Position numbers and translations under genes: made by a program. The notes below the pieces were generated by a model that searched no databases, was not told the DNA's origin, and worked only from the letters and a program-made list of their open reading frames with translations. A DNA stretch of 16,264 bases from Euryarchaeota archaeon UBA220. GTDB taxonomy: Archaea > Thermoplasmatota > Poseidoniia > Poseidoniales > Thalassarchaeaceae. Location: positions 37,648-53,911 of the forward strand of contig DAON01000004.1 of NCBI GenBank assembly GCA_002501885.1, given 5' to 3'. This document shows positions 1-6,924 of the stretch, in pieces (positions within the stretch are counted from its first letter, which is position 1; every line of letters begins with the position of its first letter).

Positions 1-912
1 CAGAGCAGAGATGATCCTCTGATTCAGGATTGGAGGGCAAGAGTGGCCGATTCGCACATGCCACCTAAACATCAGCGAAACTTGCTGGTGCTGCTCCCTT
101 GCTCCGCTGTAAAGCCCTACAGAACCTCACAGAGTCATCGTAGATTCATGTCTGCAATTACTACTAATTCAGCCCACCAAGTCATGGTCACAGCCCCATT
201 GGGATTGGTGCCTAGGGAATTGGAAGAGATATGGCCTGCAGCCAATTATGACATACCAGTAACAGGAGATTGGGATTTGGACGAGTTAGAAGTAATTCGA
301 GATATGCTAGAAAGGCTATGTTCAAGAGTTGGATATTCGCGAATAATCAATCATTCGGGTGTTGACATAAATATCGAAGGAATCGAGATTACTGATACAA
401 GAAAAGGAGAATCTGCAGGCTCAGCCGACTCTATAGAAAGACTGAGAAATGCAGTCAGCCAAGCTGACGAGGAAATGAGTTTGAATTCAATCAAGAAATC
501 TCAAAACACCCTCGAGCAGCTAAGAGCGCTTTCAAGATTCCAGCATGGTACTGATGCATGGCTCGAAGATGCAGCTATACGTGGAAGACCTCCTATCTTT
601 ACGATAATGAAAGGCGGTGAGCAGATAGCTATGTGGAACCCTCGTACTGGCCGATTCGCATTCTCCAAAGCTTGTCTACCATCATTGATGCAATCAGGTA
701 CTTTCCCTATAGTCGAATTATCTCCAGATTTAGATTGGAAGGGAGATCTATTTTCGAGCAATGTAATTGCTGCTGACTCCAATATCAGGATTGGAGATGA
801 AATACTGGTGATACAGAAAGATTCCCTTGTCGGCTCAGCAAGAGCTGAGGCTGCCGGATGGGAGTGGCCAGAGGGCGCTGGTAGGCTTGCAAAGAGCCAA
901 CACAGGCTCTGA
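1..912 (+). CDS. arcS: Archaeosine synthase ArcS, C-terminal part (5' end outside window)
   Basis: ArcS converts preQ0 at position 15 of archaeal tRNA to archaeosine (G+). The frame is open from base 1, so the GTG at 43 is very unlikely to be the true start; the visible part is 303 residues and the gene begins upstream. The family hallmark PCSAVKPYRTSQSH lies about 32-46 residues into the visible part, with the conserved Cys in PCS, followed by a segment resembling the family's conserved PLGLVPRELE and YDIPVTG blocks. A PUA RNA-binding domain forms the last ~75 residues (IRIGDEILVI, then a Gly-Ser-Ala-Arg turn). The TGT-like N-terminal domains expected for full-length euryarchaeal ArcS must lie to the left. 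The gene stops 69 nt before rpsO on the same strand, so the two may share a transcript. The motif match makes the family call strong; full length and function are inferred. Confidence 0.9.
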   Translation, partial: QSRDDPLIQDWRARVADSHMPPKHQRNLLVLLPCSAVKPYRTSQSHRRFMSAITTNSAHQVMVTAPLGLVPRELEEIWPAANYDIPVTGDWDLDELEVIRDMLERLCSRVGYSRIINHSGVDINIEGIEITDTRKGESAGSADSIERLRNAVSQADEEMSLNSIKKSQNTLEQLRALSRFQHGTDAWLEDAAIRGRPPIFTIMKGGEQIAMWNPRTGRFAFSKACLPSLMQSGTFPIVELSPDLDWKGDLFSSNVIAADSNIRIGDEILVIQKDSLVGSARAEAAGWEWPEGAGRLAKSQHRL

Positions 913-953
913 GTATTCTTATGGCGCTGCGTAGCGATTAAAGAGGGAGAGCA

Positions 954-974
954 GGTCGCCCGGTCGCCGAGGTG
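954..974 (+). promoter_or_regulatory. Ribosome binding site of rpsO, preceded by an 8-bp tandem repeat
   Basis: GAGGTG at 969-974 is a good match to the archaeal anti-Shine-Dalgarno sequence and sits 7 nt before the ATG at 982, which supports that start. Immediately upstream, GGTCGCCC (954-961) and GGTCGCCG (962-969) form a near-perfect tandem pair. No role for the repeat is known. I could not identify a convincing TATA/BRE promoter in the 69-nt gap after arcS. Confidence 0.6.
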
Positions 975-981
975 TGAGATT

Positions 982-1437
982 ATGTCGCGTATGCACAGTG
1001 GAGGTAAGGGCAAGAGTGGTTCAAACCGGCCACACGCTTCTGAGGCTCCAGCATGGTCTACTAGTGACAAGGCAGAGATTGAGGAATTAATCGTCAACCT
1101 CGCTAACGAGGGCCATTCAACTGCCATGATCGGCACCATACTACGTGATCGCCACGCAGTTCCAAATGCACGCTTAGTCACGGGAGAGAGAGTTTCGGAG
1201 ATATTGGCTAGAAACGGCATCTCCGGAAAATACCCTGAAGATTTGATGAACTTGATGAGAAAGGCATTGAATCTTATGGACCACCTTTCATCGAATCCGA
1301 AGGATTTGCACAACCGTAGACAACTATCTCTTTGCGAGTCGAAAATTAGAAGGCTAGCTAGGTACTATATCGGTACCGGAAAACTCCCTCAAGATTGGGT
1401 GTACAAGCAGGACCAACTTCGATTGATGGTTGAGTGA
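982..1437 (+). CDS. rpsO: 30S ribosomal protein S15 (archaeal long form)
   Basis: S15 binds the central domain of 16S rRNA early in small-subunit assembly. The 151-residue length fits the archaeal/eukaryal form (uS15, about 150 aa) and not the bacterial form of about 89 aa. The N-terminus MSRMHSGGKGKSGSNRP matches the archaeal signature (R-M-H, G-K-S-G-S-x-R-P). The core S15 helices include LMRKALNLMDHLSSNPKD and the SLCESKIRRLARYYIGTG region near residues 112-131, and the end resembles other archaeal S15 proteins. The start is fixed by the N-terminal signature and by the GAGGTG ribosome binding site. Its TGA stop overlaps the GTG start of the next gene (GTGA), which suggests translational coupling. 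Confidence 0.97.
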   Translation: MSRMHSGGKGKSGSNRPHASEAPAWSTSDKAEIEELIVNLANEGHSTAMIGTILRDRHAVPNARLVTGERVSEILARNGISGKYPEDLMNLMRKALNLMDHLSSNPKDLHNRRQLSLCESKIRRLARYYIGTGKLPQDWVYKQDQLRLMVE

Positions 1438-2345
1438 TTATACGCAGAGGATTTGTACCTCTAGTTCGTAGCAGTGTTGTGCGCACGCTTATCGGGTCAG
1501 AGCCACTATCTGAGGTCGCAGACCTAATTTCCTCAGCTGCAGATTCGATAAGAAGCAACAAATCTCCTGTGCTACTGTTGGCAGCCCCCTCGCTACAAGG
1601 CGCATTAGCATCAGCACCAATTGAAGCGGCACTTCTAGACTCGGGATTACCTTACAGAAGGAGATTCAAGATGGAACCGCCTTCCGATGGCCCTTGGATT
1701 CACATTCTTGGACCCGGCGATTTTAGTGGCCCTTTACTGTCAGAGGTTCCGTTCAATCTCTCAATCTCAAATACGGTTGTAGATGGATTATCTGGACACC
1801 AAGGGGATCCCAGAAAGGGCCCTCTAACTGTAGTGGCCCAGGCTCACGCCCTAGCTGAGGCTATTTCTCCACAGGGCCAGAGGACCCGCCGCCTAAGGCC
1901 ATGGGCATTATCTGGAAACTGGCTACACTCGGCTTTAGACACAACTTATGACCCGGTTTATTCAGCACTGAGGGACATTTTGTTGGAAGATGGATCAATC
2001 AGGGTGGTGCCACTCCCAGAGGTCCCAAAACCAAACATCTCCAACAACAGCTGGATAGATCCACAAGCACTGGAGGCAGTCTCATCTCGATGGGATAGTT
2101 TGGATATGGAAGGCAGAGCAAGAGCCCTTTCCCACCTCATGAAACCAGGTCTTTCTCAAAGCACTCCTTCTACTGCAAGGATGGAAGAGATAGGTTGGCA
2201 CTGTGTGATGGGACCAGGGTGGCAAACCGATTTGGCCGGACAGATTTCATCTGCAGCAACCTTCTGGAAAAGCGATGCAGCACCTATAGCGGCAACCAAA
2301 GTGGCGGATTCACTACTAAGGGAAGGAATCATTCCTCAATCCTAA
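1434..2345 (+). CDS. Divergent RecJ/Cdc45-like (DHH superfamily) candidate lacking catalytic motifs
   Basis: The 303-residue protein starts at a GTG overlapping the rpsO stop. In many archaea the gene after rpsO is a RecJ-like DHH phosphoesterase (GAN/Cdc45-type), and that position is the first clue. The second is weak fold similarity. Residues 46-83 (VLLLAAPSLQGALASAPIEA, then a Leu/Gly strand-turn) read like the RecJ block that normally carries D-x-D-G. The stretch SNTVVDGLSGHQGD sits where the DHH motif is expected but lacks D-H-H. WALSGNWLHSALDTT resembles the A-x-x-G-x-x-G-D block. None of the Asp/His metal ligands of an active nuclease is present, and 303 aa is shorter than typical archaeal RecJ proteins of about 450 aa. 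I infer an inactive Cdc45-like scaffold of the replicative helicase complex; an unrelated protein remains possible. The gene itself is secure, the assignment moderate to low. Confidence 0.5.
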   Translation: MIIRRGFVPLVRSSVVRTLIGSEPLSEVADLISSAADSIRSNKSPVLLLAAPSLQGALASAPIEAALLDSGLPYRRRFKMEPPSDGPWIHILGPGDFSGPLLSEVPFNLSISNTVVDGLSGHQGDPRKGPLTVVAQAHALAEAISPQGQRTRRLRPWALSGNWLHSALDTTYDPVYSALRDILLEDGSIRVVPLPEVPKPNISNNSWIDPQALEAVSSRWDSLDMEGRARALSHLMKPGLSQSTPSTARMEEIGWHCVMGPGWQTDLAGQISSAATFWKSDAAPIAATKVADSLLREGIIPQS

Positions 2346-4347
2346 GCATGTTCTCACAATTTGGACACTCCATCCTTAGAGGCCTAACATCAGATTCTAC
2401 AGTCACTTTGGTAGAACAAACTGGACACTGGATACTCGGACCTTTTGGTTGCTTAATCATCTTTTGAACAGTTTCATTCTTCGGAGATACAAGGGCTACA
2501 GGGAAGACTAGCAGCACTGAAGACAGCGAGACTCCGAACACAATAGGCATTGGCATGCCAAGAACATAGATGACTAGTGCAAGACAACCCAGGGTGATTA
2601 CAGTGACGAGTGCAGGAAGACTAGTCCTTCGCTTAGTCAGAGACATGGCAAATCCAATACCAATTGAAAGGAACAACACAGACATCGCCGCTCCGATAAG
2701 AACTCCGTAGAGGATGAATCCCGAGGGTTGGTACTCTACTCTGAAATCCAAGTCAGGATCCAGTCCAGACTCTTCGATTGTAATGACTTCTAGAACTACC
2801 CATCTCCTGTGCTTATACTGTATTTCATCAGAAGCCACAGCACCGAGATCTTCGAATAGAGTAGACTTCAATTCTGCAGACAATTCTATGTCGGTCCAGT
2901 AATCATCTTGGGATGATCTAACAAATGTCTCAACCAGAATCTGCCTAGATCCCTCTGATGAATCGTAATTGTATGATGTATCAATCGTTATTGTAATTGC
3001 ATCCGCACTAAAGGCCCTAGTGGCCCCCATGTCTACATTTATCTCGGTAGGGCCTAGATTGATTGGATTGACGCCCAGTATTGATTCGACTTCTAAGAAT
3101 AAGCCATTAGACATGAATGAACGAAGGTTTGAGGCGGAACCAGTCAAATGCCCCTGCAGGGCCAATAATTCCGAATCATCGACTCTTCCATTGTGCCTGT
3201 CAGCAGAAGGCACAGAGTCGGCATAAGAGTTCAGATTTCTCCACCAACTGTTCGAACCAAGACTTTGATTACCAATGTTGTCTAGTCCCCAGCGCATCCA
3301 TTGAGACATCGAACCATCGAATTTGATTACTGCTCCACGCTCGACTTCGTAACCATCCCATACGGCCTCAATCTCAAGATCTAATGTTGACCCGCCCGTT
3401 CTCAAAGGCTCATTAGCAGGATACCATCCTCCCGGATTATCATCATCCTCGCCGATGACAATTTCGTGATTCTTTGACTTAGAAATTTGCAAACCATCCT
3501 GGGGACTGAGTTGGAAATCGACTGTAATAGTCCCTGCCTCAAAATTATCAGGCACCTCCCAGAAGAAGGTAACTTCCACCCCCTCCTCAACTCCAGTAGC
3601 AATCGGCATTTGACTTACTTGGGACCCCTGAACAGCAATCCCTCCCGTTGACCCAGACCACATCCTATCATCAAACCCGGATTTCAGGACAATGGGGAAA
3701 TATACCAAATCCCCTAGAACGCTCGCATCCTTCATTTCGATATCAACAAGAGGGAAACGCATTGAGATTTGCGCGTCGTGTGCTTCTGAACCCCAAAGGA
3801 ATCTGACCCCAGCATCATCTCCGGGTTGGGAAAACATGAGATTTCTGACAGTCAAGGAAATCTGAACCCTATCTCCATCGTTAACACTACCGGAGCCCAC
3901 ATCTACACTGACCTGAAGAGATCCAGATCCAGATAGAAATGGATTGAATCCACCATCTCCATCATAGAAAGATCCTCCTATTCTAACCTCAAGAGTTGAG
4001 TTGATGGTTACACCAGCAGCACCTTCGACTTCATATGGTATTGAAAGCTCCCAAGTGGAGTTTTCGTAATTTCCTTCCGTACCCCAAGTTACCTCCCATG
4101 TTCCTACTTTTATTTCGCTTAGTATAGAAGGAGTCACCAGCGTAGATTCTGAATCAGAGGAATCGCTAGCCAAGTCTTCTTGAAACGGTGTCAGAGTGCC
4201 ATCGTCAGATTCACCCATCAAATATAGGCGGAAATCTGTAGAATTACAGCATGTAACTCCACTCTGTGCAGAAGAAATCAGAGGAGTAGCACTCATTAAC
4301 AGAAGCACCAAAACTAGCGTCAGTGCACGCAAGCGCGCTGTATGCAT
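2329..4347 (-). CDS. Secreted-domain membrane protein with three C-terminal helices and a cytoplasmic zinc ribbon
   Basis: This 672-aa protein begins with a signal peptide (about residues 1-28: Arg near the N-terminus, a long Leu/Val core, then PLISSAQS). A large acidic, Ser/Gly-rich ectodomain of beta-sandwich character follows (to about 540). Three membrane segments come next: about 543-569, 577-597 and 600-621, with a TKRR charge cluster at 571-574 after the first. By the positive-inside rule the N-terminus is outside and the C-terminus in the cytoplasm. The tail carries a zinc ribbon, CPVC...CPNC, with Cys 641, 644, 661 and 664. No enzyme motif was seen; a surface sensor or anchoring role is only a guess. 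It lies 85 nt downstream of gltX in the same direction and overlaps the end of the plus-strand gene before it by 17 bp. Architecture is read from the sequence; function is unknown. Confidence 0.8.
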   Translation of the reverse strand: MHTARLRALTLVLVLLLMSATPLISSAQSGVTCCNSTDFRLYLMGESDDGTLTPFQEDLASDSSDSESTLVTPSILSEIKVGTWEVTWGTEGNYENSTWELSIPYEVEGAAGVTINSTLEVRIGGSFYDGDGGFNPFLSGSGSLQVSVDVGSGSVNDGDRVQISLTVRNLMFSQPGDDAGVRFLWGSEAHDAQISMRFPLVDIEMKDASVLGDLVYFPIVLKSGFDDRMWSGSTGGIAVQGSQVSQMPIATGVEEGVEVTFFWEVPDNFEAGTITVDFQLSPQDGLQISKSKNHEIVIGEDDDNPGGWYPANEPLRTGGSTLDLEIEAVWDGYEVERGAVIKFDGSMSQWMRWGLDNIGNQSLGSNSWWRNLNSYADSVPSADRHNGRVDDSELLALQGHLTGSASNLRSFMSNGLFLEVESILGVNPINLGPTEINVDMGATRAFSADAITITIDTSYNYDSSEGSRQILVETFVRSSQDDYWTDIELSAELKSTLFEDLGAVASDEIQYKHRRWVVLEVITIEESGLDPDLDFRVEYQPSGFILYGVLIGAAMSVLFLSIGIGFAMSLTKRRTSLPALVTVITLGCLALVIYVLGMPMPIVFGVSLSSVLLVFPVALVSPKNETVQKMIKQPKGPSIQCPVCSTKVTVESDVRPLRMECPNCENMLRIEE

Positions 4348-4432
4348 CAGACCTTGTGGCCAGCATGCAACCCTTCAATGCGACGCCTACTTGGTGCCGG
4401 ATAATGTACAATCTGCAGTAGTGTGGGAAACG

Positions 4433-6142
4433 CTAACTATGCAACCATACGAGTTTAGCAACTCCGTTGTCTGATATCTCTTCTAGTACAGCGAAACCCA
4501 CTCTCTCCAGCTGATACACATTACCTACAACGAGTTCACAGTTCTCCAACAAGCCATTAACCAAATTCACTTCATCTCCATCCGGGATATACAGATTTGC
4601 TTCACAGCACACCTCCTTCGGTAGCCATTGAACAATTGGACGATCATCGGATCTTTCGATGGATTCAATCTTCGCAAGAGAACCTGAGATACTGATGTCG
4701 GCGAATTCTTTCAATCTCAAACTGACATTCTCAAAATCTACTTTTTGGATGTATATTGAATCCGATATAGTCCACTTCCTAGTCCCTTTAATTCCTCCAT
4801 CGGGGTGCCGAGGCGATTCTACAACTGTGCCCTGTATTCCTTCTATTTCCAAAAGAATTGGAGAAGCAACAAAACTACGGCGTTCTGTCTTTGCATCCAA
4901 CACGCTTGAATTCTTAGACTCGATAGTCTGCATAGGTATGGAGATATCTTTCTGAGTCACGCCCAATTCTATCCAGAATTCTCGTAAGGCCTGAGGATCG
5001 AATCCTCTTCGCCTAAGGGATTGAATTGTTGGAAGACGCAAGTCGCCCCAACCTTCTCGCTCTCCTGTTTCAATCGAGGAACGCATGGAAGAAGTAGAAA
5101 ACCCTCCAAATTCGTGAACTTTTACTCTTCCCCAATATAGAGTCTCAGGATAATCCCAACCCAGATGTTCATACAGCAGAGTTTGTTTTCTGGTACTATC
5201 CATCAAATCCTTTCCACGGACGATATGTGTGACTCCTTGTTCGTGGTCTTCTATTGCACTCTGGAAGTCCAATAGTGGCCATACTCTGTATCGATCCCCA
5301 ACCATCGGATGAGGAGAATGTTGGATTCTCAATGCAGGCCAATCTCTAAGCGCAGGGTTTGGTAATGTCATATCGGTCCTAACTCTGACTACGGCATCCC
5401 CCTCGCCAAATTCACCATTATTCATTGAATCCCAATCCGATAGGTTCTCGGAAACAGCCTTGGAACGACAAGGACACTCAACTTTCGCCTCTCTGAATTT
5501 TCTGAATTCATCTGCCAAACATCTGCAGACATAGCAATGACCTTCGGATAGGAGTCTACTAGCAAATTCGAGATACACGGGAATCCTATCACTAGCTCGA
5601 ACAATAATGTCGGCAGGCCTTCCAGCCAACCACTCATATTCGTCCTCAATCCACTGATAAGCTGCTGGGAGGGGAGGTTTGACTTTGGTATCTGTATCGT
5701 CAAATCTCAGAACTACCTTGCCTCCATGCATCTTTGCATACTCCGAATTAATTACAACACCTCTAGAGTGGCCTAGGGTCAGAGGACCGTTGGGATTAGG
5801 GGCGAATCTGAGGACTACTGAACCCGTATCTCCGGGCAACTCTTTGAGCCCCTCGATTTTTCGATGCTTTTCCCTCTCCAGAGCATCGGGAGCAACTCTC
5901 TCCAGCTCTGCTCTAACAGCATCGAGACCTTCTTTGAGAGCCATTGTGTTTGCATTCTCTACCTCCTCTGAGACTATGCTCATCAAGCGCTTGGCATCAG
6001 ACCTCAAATTCGGGCTCTCAGATAGTAGCCTACCAAGCACACTTCCAACCTGTCCGTTGCCATTGTATTCTAGCGAATTCTGAAGGGCAAACTTCCGCAC
6101 CGAAGCAACAACCTCGGCACCCCAACTCTCGCCTTCAGACAT
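4433..6142 (-). CDS. gltX: Glutamyl-tRNA synthetase (archaeal/eukaryal type)
   Basis: GluRS charges tRNA-Glu (in many archaea also tRNA-Gln, as a precursor for amidation). With the chosen ATG at 6142 the protein has 569 residues. The N-terminal helical region (1-105) matches archaeal GluRS, the HIGH-type motif is PNPNGPLTLGHSRG (residues 116-128), and a Cys-rich patch CYVCRC...CPCR (203-225) is likely zinc-binding. The KMSKS-region block is FSTSSMR (348-354), followed by the conserved GWGDLRLPTIQSLRRRG. The C-terminal anticodon-binding beta-barrels span about 400-569. A GTG at 6196 would add 18 residues and overlap rnhB by 7 nt, but family N-termini align from MSEGESW, so I prefer 6142, 47 nt after the rnhB stop. 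The serine where a lysine is often found in the STSK-type loop is unusual. Identity is very secure. Confidence 0.95.
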   Translation of the reverse strand: MSEGESWGAEVVASVRKFALQNSLEYNGNGQVGSVLGRLLSESPNLRSDAKRLMSIVSEEVENANTMALKEGLDAVRAELERVAPDALEREKHRKIEGLKELPGDTGSVVLRFAPNPNGPLTLGHSRGVVINSEYAKMHGGKVVLRFDDTDTKVKPPLPAAYQWIEDEYEWLAGRPADIIVRASDRIPVYLEFASRLLSEGHCYVCRCLADEFRKFREAKVECPCRSKAVSENLSDWDSMNNGEFGEGDAVVRVRTDMTLPNPALRDWPALRIQHSPHPMVGDRYRVWPLLDFQSAIEDHEQGVTHIVRGKDLMDSTRKQTLLYEHLGWDYPETLYWGRVKVHEFGGFSTSSMRSSIETGEREGWGDLRLPTIQSLRRRGFDPQALREFWIELGVTQKDISIPMQTIESKNSSVLDAKTERRSFVASPILLEIEGIQGTVVESPRHPDGGIKGTRKWTISDSIYIQKVDFENVSLRLKEFADISISGSLAKIESIERSDDRPIVQWLPKEVCCEANLYIPDGDEVNLVNGLLENCELVVGNVYQLERVGFAVLEEISDNGVAKLVWLHS

Positions 6143-6189
6143 ATTAACAAGACTTTCCGCGTAAATGCAGCATTTCACGCTTCGCTCGT

Positions 6190-6924
6190 TCACCACTCTT
6201 CAAGCATCGTTTGTCTAAGTGGACTTTGGTCTTCGGATCTAGTAGGCACAGGTGTGCCGTGAACTTCCTTCCAGAGGTCCGAAACGGTAGACCAACTCCA
6301 TCTCAAATCTTTGTGAGGCAGATTCCCAGAAACTAGTTTTCTGACCGCCTCCCTAGTTACTCCATCGGAAGGGTATCCCGAACCGATTGCGAAACCCAAC
6401 TCTCGCTGGATTCTTGCAATCTCATTATCTCTACTTACTTTTGCAATAATGCTAGCGGCTCCAGCAACCGGATCTATCGAATCCATTGCATGTCGCGAAT
6501 CTATCTTCCAATTCGTCCAGTTCTGCCCTAATTTGGAAGCTATCCTTCTTGAGAACCTAGACTCATCTACATCACAAGAGTCTACTCTCAATACGCCTTC
6601 AGAATTATCCTGGCAAGCTGACTCAATAGCCTCAGCAAACAATTCAACTTCCAGCTTGTTTAAATCCGAGTGGAGGCTATTTGAGTCTATTCTAGACGGC
6701 TCGCAAATCACAATACTAATTCCCCATCCTTTCGACTCTGCATTTTCACGTATTTCTGACTCAATCACTTCTCTTTTCTTTGCAGACAAAAGTTTTGAGT
6801 CTCTCACTCCAATATCTCGCAAAATACTACAATCTGACTCAGATACACACAGCGCACACACTACTAGTGGCCCAATCACGGGCCCCCTGCCTGCTTCATC
6901 CACGCCGATGATTGGATTCGTCAT
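6190..6924 (-). CDS. rnhB: Ribonuclease HII
   Basis: RNase HII cleaves the RNA strand of RNA-DNA hybrids and nicks at single ribonucleotides in DNA. The 244-residue protein opens with IIGVDEAGRGPVIGPLVV, giving catalytic Asp9 and Glu10. Further acidic residues are in VLRVDSCD (Asp115) and HAMDSIDP (Asp148), ahead of the signature AGAASIIAKVSRD (154-166). The GSGYPSDGVT motif (181-190) is also as expected. Length is normal for archaeal RNase HII with a short C-terminal extension. Its ATG overlaps the stop of the upstream SGNH-type gene in an ATGA, so translation is probably coupled. All catalytic residues are present, so an active enzyme is expected. Confidence 0.95.
   Translation of the reverse strand: MTNPIIGVDEAGRGPVIGPLVVCALCVSESDCSILRDIGVRDSKLLSAKKREVIESEIRENAESKGWGISIVICEPSRIDSNSLHSDLNKLEVELFAEAIESACQDNSEGVLRVDSCDVDESRFSRRIASKLGQNWTNWKIDSRHAMDSIDPVAGAASIIAKVSRDNEIARIQRELGFAIGSGYPSDGVTREAVRKLVSGNLPHKDLRWSWSTVSDLWKEVHGTPVPTRSEDQSPLRQTMLEEW

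Noticed and set aside
43..45. GTG as the start of the ArcS gene
   Set aside because: The same frame is open back to base 1, and the residues before it look like the segment normally preceding the PCS motif in ArcS, so the gene is cut by the window edge.
913..981. Possible tRNA or structured leader between arcS and rpsO
   Set aside because: At 69 nt with no cloverleaf arms or T-loop motif, only a 4-bp stem-loop and an 8-bp tandem repeat are visible.
501..1313. Long minus-strand open frame opposite arcS and rpsO
   Set aside because: It lies across two well-supported plus-strand genes and has no recognisable domain; it is a shadow frame.
6143..6196. N-terminal extension of GluRS from GTG 6196
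   Set aside because: The extra 18 residues (MVNERSVKCC...) overlap rnhB and do not resemble archaeal GluRS N-termini, which align from the ATG at 6142.
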